Source of the DNA: Pelobacter sp. UBA6093
GTDB lineage: Bacteria > Desulfobacterota > Desulfuromonadia > Desulfuromonadales > Syntrophotaleaceae
Direction: 5' to 3'
Assembly (NCBI GenBank): GCA_002435955.1
Contig: DIWZ01000012.1
Location: forward strand, 3,706-67,705
DNA: 64,000 nucleotides
Positions 34,062-41,912 of the stretch are shown here, piece after piece. A program made the position numbers and the translations under genes. The first letter of the stretch is position 1, and every line of letters starts with the position of its first letter. The notes under the pieces were generated by a model that saw nothing but the letters and a program-made list of their open reading frames with translations, was not told the DNA's origin and did no database searches.

Positions 34062-34550
34062 ATGGCTAGCAATTCTCATTCGATCTCCCGACAGACAGGT
34101 TTTACCCTGATCGAGTTGATTGTCGTTCTGGTCGTGCTTGGCGTGTTGGCGGCCGTGGCCGTTCCGCGATATGTCAACCTGCGCAGGGAGGCTCTCATCA
34201 GCACCATGCACGGTCTCAAGGGCGCCCTGCAAAGTACGGCGACGCTGGTTTACGCCAAAGCCGCCATTGCCGGTGTGACAGATCAGGCCAGCGCATCTAT
34301 CGATATTGACGGTGAGACTATTGATCTTGTCTATGGTTATCCCGCTGGGACTGCTAAGGGTGTTGTCTTGTTGCTTGATCCCCCTTCCAATGGCTGGAAG
34401 GGTCGAAAAAGCAGTTATTCCGGGGCTTGGGTCTATTGGCATGGGGAGATCGATGAAGATGCCTGGGACGCCAGATGTTTTATTCGCTATCGTCAGGCCA
34501 CCGATGCCGACAGTCGACCGGTTATCGACTGGGATGACAGCGGTTGTTAG
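34062..34550 (+). CDS. MSHA-type prepilin (pilin gene 3, MshB/MshA-like)
   Basis: A 162-residue prepilin with a longer leader, ending RQTG^FTLIELIVVLVVLG. The globular part has the likely disulfide pair DARCF ... DDSGC at the very C-terminus, as is usual for type IVa pilins. It shares the AAVAVPRYVNLRREAL helix end with the other two. In Vibrio, MshB is a minor pilin before mshA; here three MshA/B-type genes occur, so roles cannot be fixed from order alone. Confidence 0.82.
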   Translation: MASNSHSISRQTGFTLIELIVVLVVLGVLAAVAVPRYVNLRREALISTMHGLKGALQSTATLVYAKAAIAGVTDQASASIDIDGETIDLVYGYPAGTAKGVVLLLDPPSNGWKGRKSSYSGAWVYWHGEIDEDAWDARCFIRYRQATDADSRPVIDWDDSGC

Positions 34551-34589
34551 GCTTTATTCCCACCACCCGTTCGCTTCGCTCTCTAGAGT

Positions 34590-34653
34590 CACAGAGCACG
34601 CGGAGACAACCAAACAATTTCAAGAATTCCTCAGTGTGCTTTCTGACTCTGTG
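34590..34653. repeat. Degenerate palindromic repeat (CACAGAG family)
   Basis: cacagag (34590-34596) with cacgcggag downstream faces ctctgtg (34647-34653) preceded by ctcagtgtgc. The arms are imperfect and of unequal length. It lies in the 309-base gap 34551-34859 between pilin 3 and mshC; nothing else was seen there. Confidence 0.5.
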
Positions 34654-34859
34654 GTGAACAGTAATTCTTTAATCGTTCATTCGCTCCCATCCCTTCCACA
34701 TTCCGATCATTATCCCTCTTGCTGGGATGCTTTTTAATAAACAGTTGCAACTTCACAGGGAAATATCCCATACTGTGACCCGGTTATAACGGTGTAACAG
34801 GACTGAATTTTCAGGATGTTTTTCATCTGGTTTGCCTCCCGGTCGGAAACCGATTGCCC

Positions 34860-35327
34860 ATGACCCATCCCTTTGCCCACAAACGCGGTTTCACCCTGGT
34901 CGAGCTGGTCGTCACCATGGTGCTGATCGGCATCTTGGCGGCTGTGGCGCTGCCACGGTTTTTCGATGCCACGGCTTTCCACAGTCGCGGATTTTTCGAC
35001 GGGGTGGCCAATGCGGCGAGGTATGCGCAAAAGCTTGCGGTGGCCAGCGGTTGCGACGTGGAGTTGAGCTTCTCCGGTGACAGTTTTGCCTTGCATCAGC
35101 GAGCCGACAGTTGCACCAGCGGTGCTTTTACCCTGCCTGTTTCCAGGCCTGCGGGCAGCGATGGGTTTTCCGCTACGGCACCCTCCGGGGTGTCTTTGTC
35201 GGCAGTTCCATCGTCTAAAGTGGTTTTCGACTCCCTGGGTCGGGCCGCCCCCGGTGGTGTCACGGTGTCGGTAGATGGGCGCAGTTTTACCATTGTCGGC
35301 GAGAGCGGCTACGTGGATGATTTATGA
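34860..35327 (+). CDS. mshC: Minor prepilin MshC-like
   Basis: A 155-residue prepilin, leader MTHPFAHKRG^FTLVELVVTMVLIG. Mature E5 is present and the hydrophobic helix is complete. The Cys residues SGCDVEL and DSCTSG may form a disulfide. MshC-type pseudopilins prime pilus assembly. The ATG at 34860 gives a normal leader, and the stop overlaps mshD (ATGA at 35324-35327). Confidence 0.8.
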   Translation: MTHPFAHKRGFTLVELVVTMVLIGILAAVALPRFFDATAFHSRGFFDGVANAARYAQKLAVASGCDVELSFSGDSFALHQRADSCTSGAFTLPVSRPAGSDGFSATAPSGVSLSAVPSSKVVFDSLGRAAPGGVTVSVDGRSFTIVGESGYVDDL

Positions 35328-35788
35328 GCGGGATAAACGGCAGCAGGCATGATCGGGGTTTTACTCTGATCGAACTGGTGATCTCCATGGTGGTGGTTTC
35401 CATCGCCCTGGGCGGAGTGTTGATGGTGATGAATTATACCGTGCAGCACAGCGCCGATCCCATGCTGCAACACCAGGCTGTGGCCATAGCCGAAGCGTAT
35501 CTGGAAGAGGCGATGCTGCGCTCGTTTACCGATCCGGATGGGGTGGACGGCGAAACGGCGCGTGATCTGCTGGACGATGTGGATGACTACAACGGCCTGA
35601 ATGATGTCGGCGCCCGCGACCAGGAAGGCACGGCGATCGCCGGGCTGGAGGCTTATACGATCTCGGTGGCAGTGGCAGGCACGGCTTTGAACGGGATTTC
35701 GGCGGCGAACTGCAAAAAGATGACGGTAACGGTGAGCCATCCTGGCGGCATCAACCTGACTTTGAGCGGTCACCGCACCAATTATTGA
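35324..35788 (+). CDS. mshD: Minor prepilin MshD-like
   Basis: A 154-residue prepilin, leader MSGINGSRHDRG^FTLIELVISMVVVSIALGG (helix not quoted further). It resembles PilV/MshD minor pilins (ALGGVLMVMNYTVQHSADPML). Its stop codon TGA (35786-35788) lies inside a duplicated target site of the MITE-like element that follows, so an insertion here left the reading frame unchanged. Confidence 0.8.
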   Translation: MSGINGSRHDRGFTLIELVISMVVVSIALGGVLMVMNYTVQHSADPMLQHQAVAIAEAYLEEAMLRSFTDPDGVDGETARDLLDDVDDYNGLNDVGARDQEGTAIAGLEAYTISVAVAGTALNGISAANCKKMTVTVSHPGGINLTLSGHRTNY

Positions 35789-35934
35789 TGGCGTCGCAAA
35801 AAATCCGCCCTATAGCGTTACGGCATTTTTTCAGGACCTCGACATACTCTATGTATGCCTTCGTCCCTGAAAAAACACCAAGCCTTGTAGGACGAAATTT
35901 TTGCTTAGCCATCTTATGCGTTTTGCGAAGGCAT
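35788..35934. mobile_element. MITE-like inverted-repeat element with 9-bp target duplication
   Basis: The element begins atggcgtcgcaaaa (35788-35801) and ends ttttgcgaaggcat (35921-35934), inverted copies matching at 12 of 14. The same caattattg flanks it at 35779-35787 and 35935-35943, as a target-site duplication would. Internally it is one long imperfect hairpin, for example the ttttttcagg/cctgaaaaaa arms near 35828 and 35867. It has no gene, so movement would need a transposase in trans. Confidence 0.7.
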
Positions 35935-36066
35935 CAATTATTGATGGTAATGAAAAATAAAATCTGGTTATGCACTTGGCTCCAGTGATTTGTTTTGCCC
36001 TTCGATCTTTTTGCACTTTTGTGGTTTTTTGGGTCCCTGAGGCAAAAAATGCAGAATCTAAAAGCT

Positions 36067-36174
36067 TTAACCACGAAGGTCACGAAGGACACGAAGGGAA
36101 TAATTAAGGTAAGGAAAAACCATAAGGTATTGTTTTGCAAGTATTTCTTCGTGCTCTTCGTGTCCTTCGTGGTA
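36067..36174. repeat. Palindromic repeat with CACGAAGG nonamer arms
   Basis: The left arm near 36071-36096 reads ccacgaaggtcacgaagg onward; its reverse complement recurs at about 36147-36172 with 23 of 26 matches. Each arm is three roughly 9-bp copies of cacgaagga-type units. It lies in the 606-base gene-free gap 35789-36394 between mshD and mshO. Confidence 0.85.
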
Positions 36175-36271
36175 AAAATTAAATTTGTTTGTCCACTACA
36201 CGCCTGCGACGTATCGGTTTTAGAGGATTTGGGACAATTTTAGAATAGTGCTTAACCAGAAAATCAAATTA

Positions 36272-36350
36272 ACCGCTGAGAATACTGAGTTCGCAGAGAA
36301 AAACATTAAGAGTAGCTGCCTTTCTCCGCGCCCTCTGCGATCTCAGCGGT
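36272..36350. repeat. Palindromic repeat (ACCGCTGAG...CGCAGAGAAA family)
   Basis: The left arm 36272-36301 starts accgctgag and ends cgcagagaaa; the right arm 36321-36350 starts tttctccgcg and ends ctcagcggt. The outer 9 bp are exact and the middle is degenerate. It ends 44 bases before the mshO start. Confidence 0.8.
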
Positions 36351-36394
36351 AAAAAAAACAACTTGTATTGATTTCATTTTATACCGAGGTCCCG

Positions 36395-37204
36395 ATGCTG
36401 CAGCCTTCTTTCCGCCATCATCCCGAACGCGGCTTCACCCTGGTGGAGATGATCGTGGTGATGGTGATCATCGGTATCCTGGCGGCGCTTGGAGGGATGT
36501 TCATTGCGCGCCCCATCGAAGGATATCTCGATCTGTCGCGACGCGCGACTCTGGTGGACGCCGCGGAAAGTTCCCTGCGTCGGATGCAGCGCGATATACG
36601 CCAGGCGTTGCCCAACAGTGTGCGCATCGGCTGCGGCGATCAGTGCCTCGAAGTTTTGCATACCGTGGATGGCGGTCGCTATCGTGTCGATGGTCCGGGC
36701 AATGTACTCGATTTCATTCAGGATGACACCGACGGATTCGACGTGCTCGGTACCCTGTCTGCCGCGCCGAGCGTCGGGGATGACCTGGTGATTTACAACC
36801 TGGCTTCCGGCGGCCCCAGCGGCAATGCCTACAACTCGAATGACAACCGGCGCACAGTCGCGGCAGGCAGCAGCGCAACACACATCAATTTCACTCCTCA
36901 GGACCGTTTCCCTCGTTCCTCCCCCTATCAACGGTTTTTCCTGGTGGATGAACCGGTCAGCTACGTGTGCGACACGGTTTCCGGCACCCTGACCCGTTAT
37001 TCCGGCTATGCCATTTCCACTGCGCAATCGGCCACTCCCGGCGGCAGTGCCGCGATCATGACCCGGCATCTGAATGCCTGTTCCTTCGTGTATCATCCGG
37101 GCACGCCCGAACGGGCCGGACTTGTCGCCATGCGTTTGCAGCTGGCCGAACAGGGCGAAGCCATCACTTTGCTGCAGCAGGTACACGTGGAGAACGCGCC
37201 ATGA
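36395..37204 (+). CDS. mshO: MSHA prepilin-like protein MshO
   Basis: A 269-residue large pseudopilin, leader MLQPSFRHHPERG^FTLVEMIVVMVIIG. The size (well above 200) and PilW/MshO-like middle (SSLRRMQRDIRQALPNSVRI) fit MshO. Cysteines occur as GCGDQC, SYVCD and NACSF. ATG 36395 is preceded by CCGAGGT; the TTG at 36368 is rejected. The stop overlaps mshP (ATGA). Confidence 0.83.
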   Translation: MLQPSFRHHPERGFTLVEMIVVMVIIGILAALGGMFIARPIEGYLDLSRRATLVDAAESSLRRMQRDIRQALPNSVRIGCGDQCLEVLHTVDGGRYRVDGPGNVLDFIQDDTDGFDVLGTLSAAPSVGDDLVIYNLASGGPSGNAYNSNDNRRTVAAGSSATHINFTPQDRFPRSSPYQRFFLVDEPVSYVCDTVSGTLTRYSGYAISTAQSATPGGSAAIMTRHLNACSFVYHPGTPERAGLVAMRLQLAEQGEAITLLQQVHVENAP

Positions 37205-37605
37205 CCGAGCGAGGAATGGTCGGTTCGCAAAAGGGATTTTCCATCGTCACCGCGCTGTTTATCCTGCTGGTGCTGGCGGTGTTGGGCGGCTTCATGGTGA
37301 CCATGAGCGGCGTGCAGAGCCGCACCTCGCTGTGGGCGCTGCAGGGGGCGCGGGCTTATCATGCGGCCCGCAGCGGGCTGGAGTGGGGCGTTTATCAGAG
37401 TCTTGCAAACGGTGCCTGCGCAGCGGATTCATTTACCGTCGATGGTTTTACCGTGAACGTGACCTGCAGCGAGGAGTCCTTTACGGAGGGGGGGCAAACC
37501 TTCAAGGTCTATAGCTTGACCTCCTTGGCACAATCGGGAACTTACGGCAGCACTGATTATGTTTCGCGACAGGTGCGCGGGCGGGTGACGGGGGCTACAC
37601 CATGA
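37201..37605 (+). CDS. mshP: MSHA protein MshP (PilX-like)
   Basis: A 134-residue protein with an N-terminal hydrophobic helix (KGFSIVTALFILLVLAVLGG) preceded by MTERGMVGSQ. The G^FSIV junction resembles a prepilin site but lacks Glu at position 5, as is usual in MshP/PilX-type minor pilins. The ARAYHAARSGLEWG stretch is characteristic. It overlaps mshO by four bases. The longer in-frame extension to 36967 lies over mshO and is rejected. Confidence 0.82.
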   Translation: MTERGMVGSQKGFSIVTALFILLVLAVLGGFMVTMSGVQSRTSLWALQGARAYHAARSGLEWGVYQSLANGACAADSFTVDGFTVNVTCSEESFTEGGQTFKVYSLTSLAQSGTYGSTDYVSRQVRGRVTGATP

Positions 37606-37621
37606 AGTCTGGATCAAACAT

Positions 37622-40168
37622 ATGATGTCCAGGTTCAGTGCTTATGTGTATTTATGGTGGGCGATGATACTCATCCTGATTCCATCATGGGCCAATGCGG
37701 CATGTTCGGATTTTGTGGGAGATGTGGTCATCAACGAGGTTTATGATGGTCAAGGGACCGGTGCTGCCTTTGTGGAGACCAAGCTGCTTTCTAATAGCCT
37801 TGCGCTGTGGTTGTCTGGCGGATGGTCGATTCGTATATGTCATCAGCAAGGCAACCGCGACGAGTGCCGGGACTATAATTTGGATGGTGGAGAATGGATT
37901 GAGTATGTTTTTGGGAACCCCTACTTCATGTTCTATCCATCGAACCAGTCGATGGATATCAAAGGCATGGATATTACCGTTCGCGATTATCTGGATAATG
38001 TCATCGACTATCTCTCCGTCAATGGCTACGTGCATCAGAACAACGCCTGCAGTGCCGTAGCGGATAACAACGTGGATCTCGGGCCGGGGATCAAGGGGGC
38101 GCAGAGGCTCCCGGATGGCACGGGGAATTGGTCCCCCTTTAAAAAATCCGGGGCAGCCGACGAAACATCTCCCAATGGGTCCAATCAGGGAGCTTTGGCC
38201 CAGATCGATCACTACCGCATCTACCATCCCACTGATGCCCTGACATGCCAGGCCGCTTCGGTGTCGGTACAGGCCTGTACGGATGCCAGTTGTTCCAACA
38301 ATTCCGATGTCGAAACAACCGTCACTCTCTCATCTTCCGGTACATGGGGCGGTGGCACAAACTCCACGACCTTTACGGGGGTCTCGCCGCCGTTGTATTT
38401 GCGAAAAAATACAGAAGGCAATGCAACAATTGGAATTGCTTCGGCTACGGTGGCGGCCACCCAGCCTTTACGCTGCTACGCCAATGGCATGGCCAGCGAT
38501 TGTTCGATAGCTTTCCATGACTCCGGATTTATTTTTGATGTGTCCAACCTGACTGCCTGTCAGGATTCAACGGCAGTCAACATTCAGGCGGTACGCAAGG
38601 ACGACGCCACCCAGGCTTGTGTAGGTGATCGCAGTTTCGCCAACCAGAAAAACCGACCGGTTAATTTATCTACCGCCTATCTGGATCCCGGCTCCCCCGT
38701 TACACGCCTGCTGGTAAACGGCACGATGCTGCCCCTTGTTGGAAGCGCAGCTGTGCCCCTCGATTTTGACGGACAGGCTCGAAGTACCTTGGTCGTCAAC
38801 TATGCCGATGCCGGCAAGCTGCGTCTTGATGCCGCCTATGTGGGCACCGGCGATGAAACGGGATTGAAGATGCTCGGCAGCAGCCCCGAATTCGTTGTGT
38901 CTCCCCATCATCTGCGCGTACGTGCCACTACCGATGGAACCATCCTGCTGAACAATGCGACATCCAACGGCAACCCGCATTGGCCGGCCGGGGAGGATTT
39001 TAAAGTTGAGATCGCCGGGGTTTGTTCAGGTGGCAGTGTGACGCCAAGTTTCGCCGCGCTCACGGACCTTGAGGCCACGGCCGCCAATCCCGCTGCCGGG
39101 GAGTTTACCGGCGGTCCCTTTGCAGCTGGGGCTTACAACGCGGGAGTTGTAAGCGGTCCGGCTGCTTACAGCGAGGTCGGTACCGTGACCCTGCAGGCAC
39201 AGGTGGCCAACTATCTGGGCAGCGGCATCGATGTGACCGGTAGCGCCACTATCGGCCGTTTTACGCCGCACCATTTTGTCGCATCGCCTAACAGCCCGTT
39301 GTTCGCCACTGCCTGCAGCGTCGGCGGTTTTACCTATGTCGGACAGGCGTTCGACTACGCCATGGCTCCGGTCATTACTGTCACCGCCAAGAACAGTCAG
39401 GGAGACACCACCGCCAACTATACCGGTGAGTGGTGGAAAATCACCAACGCGACCCTATCAGGCAAGACCTACAGCGCGGCCCAGGGGACCCTCGATCTCA
39501 CCGGCATCCCGGCCACCGATCCGGTGATTTCGGATTTGGGCGGCGGTATGGGATTGCTGACTTTCGATTCCGGCAGCGGCATGCGTTTTGTGCGCGGCGC
39601 TCCGGTCGCTCCCTTCGATGCCGATATCAGCCTGTCGATCAATGTGCTGGATGCGGATGGTATTGCCGCCACTGACAATCCCGTGACGTTTGGCGCGGCG
39701 ACAGCTGGTAACGGCATCGCCTTCGATCACGGCAAGACCATGCGTTGGGGGCGGATCTCCCTGAAAAATGCTTACGGTTCGGAATTGCTGGCCTTGCCCA
39801 TGCCCATGCGCACCGAGTACTTTGACGGCACCGCTTTCAGGCAGAATTGGCAGGACGGATGCACTCCTTTTGCGCTCACCCAGCTACTGTTGAATGACGC
39901 CCCCGGCGATCAACCGGTTGCTGTCGGAAGCGGCAGCAGCAGCGCCACCTTGCGCAGCCCCATGCTGGCTGGCGATGCCGGACTGAGCTTCAGTGCCCCG
40001 GGCTCCAACGGCTATATCCAGGTGCGGACCGATCTGTCGCTGCTACCCTGGCTGCGTTACGACTGGGATGGGGACGGCAGCCACGACAACGCCCCGACTG
40101 CCCGCGCCAGTTTCGGGTTGTACAAGGGAAGGCCGGGGATGATTTATATGCGGGAAAGTTTCCGCTGA
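37622..40168 (+). CDS. mshQ: MSHA-associated large exported protein MshQ
   Basis: An 848-residue secreted protein with a signal peptide (about 1-25, ending ANAACS). The N-terminal 130 residues (DVVINEVYDGQGTGAAFVE...) look like a lamin-tail (LTD) fold. The middle has a Cys-rich beta region (CQAASVSVQACTDASC), and the C-terminal half matches the DUF6701 type that defines MshQ (SSATLRSPMLAGDAGLSF, then WLRYDWDGDG). It may be a pilus-tip adhesin by analogy with PilY1-like proteins; that is inference. ATG 37625 is an equal start. Confidence 0.75.
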   Translation: MMSRFSAYVYLWWAMILILIPSWANAACSDFVGDVVINEVYDGQGTGAAFVETKLLSNSLALWLSGGWSIRICHQQGNRDECRDYNLDGGEWIEYVFGNPYFMFYPSNQSMDIKGMDITVRDYLDNVIDYLSVNGYVHQNNACSAVADNNVDLGPGIKGAQRLPDGTGNWSPFKKSGAADETSPNGSNQGALAQIDHYRIYHPTDALTCQAASVSVQACTDASCSNNSDVETTVTLSSSGTWGGGTNSTTFTGVSPPLYLRKNTEGNATIGIASATVAATQPLRCYANGMASDCSIAFHDSGFIFDVSNLTACQDSTAVNIQAVRKDDATQACVGDRSFANQKNRPVNLSTAYLDPGSPVTRLLVNGTMLPLVGSAAVPLDFDGQARSTLVVNYADAGKLRLDAAYVGTGDETGLKMLGSSPEFVVSPHHLRVRATTDGTILLNNATSNGNPHWPAGEDFKVEIAGVCSGGSVTPSFAALTDLEATAANPAAGEFTGGPFAAGAYNAGVVSGPAAYSEVGTVTLQAQVANYLGSGIDVTGSATIGRFTPHHFVASPNSPLFATACSVGGFTYVGQAFDYAMAPVITVTAKNSQGDTTANYTGEWWKITNATLSGKTYSAAQGTLDLTGIPATDPVISDLGGGMGLLTFDSGSGMRFVRGAPVAPFDADISLSINVLDADGIAATDNPVTFGAATAGNGIAFDHGKTMRWGRISLKNAYGSELLALPMPMRTEYFDGTAFRQNWQDGCTPFALTQLLLNDAPGDQPVAVGSGSSSATLRSPMLAGDAGLSFSAPGSNGYIQVRTDLSLLPWLRYDWDGDGSHDNAPTARASFGLYKGRPGMIYMRESFR

Positions 40169-40265
40169 TCGATGAGCGAACGTTGGATGGTTTGCCTTGA
40201 TCTGAAAAAGATGGGTGAAATACCGAAAATCAAAAACAGACTATACTCACGCCCGCTTCCTTCAG

Positions 40266-40333
40266 TCGCTAAAGCCGCAAAGGCGCCAAGAAAACCGGGT
40301 TTGTCCTCCTTAGCGACATTGCGGCTTTAGTGA
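40266..40333. repeat. Palindromic repeat (CTAAAGCCGCAA family)
   Basis: The left arm 40266-40290 begins tcgctaaagccgcaa; the reverse complement of the right arm 40309-40333 matches it at 21 of 25 positions. It is the only structured item in the 375-base gap 40169-40543 between mshQ and proC. Confidence 0.8.
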
Positions 40334-40543
40334 GAAAAGCGAACGAGCGTGAGATGTCTTTGATCGGGTACACCCTCTGGAATAATGTCCCTGTAGATAT
40401 CCCTGTGGTGGTTTCCTATTCAAAAAAACAGCTGCCCATACATCGAACGCAGCCTTGACCAAGAGACAGGGTTCGTCTTTACTTGATAACGACTATTCAG
40501 TATTTTAACGGATGAAAAACCAACGGGAAAGGATCCCCATATC

Positions 40544-41356
40544 ATGGCAGAATTGGGCAATATCGGTTTTATCGGCGGCGGCAATATGGGCGAGGCCCTC
40601 ATCAAGGGGTTGATCAACTCCAAGGTTCCGGCCGGCAACATCCGGGTGGCCGAGCCCAACGAGTCGCGCGCCCGGCAGTTGACGGAGCGTTACGGTGTTA
40701 CCTGCAGCAGCGAAGCCGGGGAGGTCGTGCAGCACAGTGATCTGATCGTACTGGCCATCAAACCACAAATCGTGCCCGCTGCCATGCCGGGTATCGCCGC
40801 GGCATTCGGCAAAGGCAAACTGCTGGTGTCGATTGCCGCCGGGGTAACCAGTCGCTCTCTGGAAGAATATTTCACCGGAGCGCCGCATGTGGTGCGGGTC
40901 ATGCCCAATACTCCGGCCCTGGTCGGCGCCGGCGCTACTGCACTGTGCCCCGGCACGCATGCGACCAGGGAGGACCTGGCCACTGCTGTACACCTGTTCG
41001 AAGGGGTCGGCACGGTGCATGTGGTCAGCGAAGCGCAGATGGACGCCGTCACCGGCTTGTCCGGCAGCGGTCCGGCCTATGTTTATATGGTGATCGAGGC
41101 GCTGGCCGCCGGTGGCGTACTGGAGGGCCTGCCCATGGATACGGCCCTGGCTCTGGCGACCCAGACGGTCTTCGGTACAGCGCAGTTGGTGAAGGAAAGC
41201 GGCGAACATCCGGCGGTGCTGCGCGACAAGGTCTGTTCACCCGGCGGCACCACCATTGCGGCGGTCAAGGCGTTGGAAGAGAAGGGCTTGCGTGCGGCGC
41301 TCATCCAGGCGGTAGCCAATGCGGCGAACCGCTCACGGGAGTTGGGGAAAAGCTAG
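40544..41356 (+). CDS. proC: Pyrroline-5-carboxylate reductase
   Basis: A 270-residue P5C reductase, catalysing the last step of proline synthesis with NAD(P)H. The Rossmann motif GFIGGGNMGEALIKGL, the P5CR domain ISIAAGV region (LLVSIAAGVT), the proline-binding segment VRVMPNTPALVGAGATAL, and the signature region LSGSGPAYVYMVIEALAAGG ending DKVCSPGGTTIAAVKALE are all present. Weak promoter boxes (TTGATC 40360, AATAAT 40381) lie upstream. The TAG stop lies inside the 25-bp repeat at 41353-41377. Confidence 0.96.
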   Translation: MAELGNIGFIGGGNMGEALIKGLINSKVPAGNIRVAEPNESRARQLTERYGVTCSSEAGEVVQHSDLIVLAIKPQIVPAAMPGIAAAFGKGKLLVSIAAGVTSRSLEEYFTGAPHVVRVMPNTPALVGAGATALCPGTHATREDLATAVHLFEGVGTVHVVSEAQMDAVTGLSGSGPAYVYMVIEALAAGGVLEGLPMDTALALATQTVFGTAQLVKESGEHPAVLRDKVCSPGGTTIAAVKALEEKGLRAALIQAVANAANRSRELGKS

Positions 41357-41377
41357 GAGGCTGTCGGACTATCCATG
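41353..41377 (+). repeat. 25-bp repeat, copy 1 (inverted copy at 59807-59831)
   Basis: The sequence starting ctaggaggctgtcggact is identical over 25 bases to the reverse complement of 59807-59831. It supplies the stop codon of proC. It is followed by the heptamers at 41396-41409. A 25-base exact match is far beyond chance in 64 kb. Confidence 0.95.
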
Positions 41378-41395
41378 GGCCGGCTACAATTTTCT

Positions 41396-41409
41396 CAGCA
41401 CTCAGCACT
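41396..41409. repeat. CAGCACT heptamer, two units
   Basis: Two tandem cagcact units lie 9 bases before the stop of the opposing gene (41419-41421, minus strand). The unit is the same as in the array at 694-777. The gap is again between convergent genes. Confidence 0.8.
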
Positions 41410-41418
41410 ACTTTTCGC

Positions 41419-41799
41419 TCACAGATGCATGGCCAGGTCCACGGCGATGGCGACCACCGACAAAACAAAAATGATCAGGTAGTTCAAGCCTTCCTTGCTG
41501 ACGGTCAGGGACGACAGGATATAGCGAATCGCTTCGCGGTCATCGTCGCCAAGCGTGCCGGCCTTGAGCTTGGCCAGAAGGTCCATACCGATGATGGTGC
41601 GGCGGCGTTTACGAGTAATGCTGTAACGGTAGAGGAAAAACATGCAGTAGCCGATGACCCCGACATACCAGATGGGGCGAAACAACTCCGGCCACAAGGT
41701 GTTGGTCATGGGCAGAACCCGGAAACACAGGGAAGACAGCAGGCCGGTCAGAAAAAAACCGTAAATTACGTAGGATGGGACTTCCTTGGGTGGTGTCAT
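41419..41799 (-). CDS. Small membrane protein of unknown function (126 aa)
   Basis: I do not recognise the family. It has three predicted membrane helices, near residues 12-29 (VIYGFFLTGLLSSLCF), 40-58 (PIWYVGVIGYCMFFLY) and 104-123 (LNYLIIFVLSVVAIAV), with a basic/acidic cytoplasmic loop between the second and third (RKRRRTIIGMDLLAKL). ATG 41799 was preferred to the TTG nine bases upstream. It converges on proC and is followed on its 5' side by a terminator-like hairpin at 41879. Confidence 0.65.
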   Translation of the reverse strand: MTPPKEVPSYVIYGFFLTGLLSSLCFRVLPMTNTLWPELFRPIWYVGVIGYCMFFLYRYSITRKRRRTIIGMDLLAKLKAGTLGDDDREAIRYILSSLTVSKEGLNYLIIFVLSVVAIAVDLAMHL

Positions 41800-41878
41800 G
41801 GTGGTCAACTCATGTTGGGTCAGGTGAGGGGGAAATGAAAAAAATCGGGAGCTGAAGGTTTCCGAATACGATATGTCG

Positions 41879-41912
41879 AAGGCCGTTTCCCCTGGAAACG
41901 GCCTTATTTTTT
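41879..41912 (+). terminator. 12-bp hairpin with T-run on the plus strand
   Basis: aaggccgtttcc (41879-41890) pairs with ggaaacggcctt (41894-41905) and is followed by attttttac on the plus strand. It overlaps the stop codon of the minus-strand Cys-rich gene (41904-41906). For minus-strand transcripts no U-run follows directly. Confidence 0.75.
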
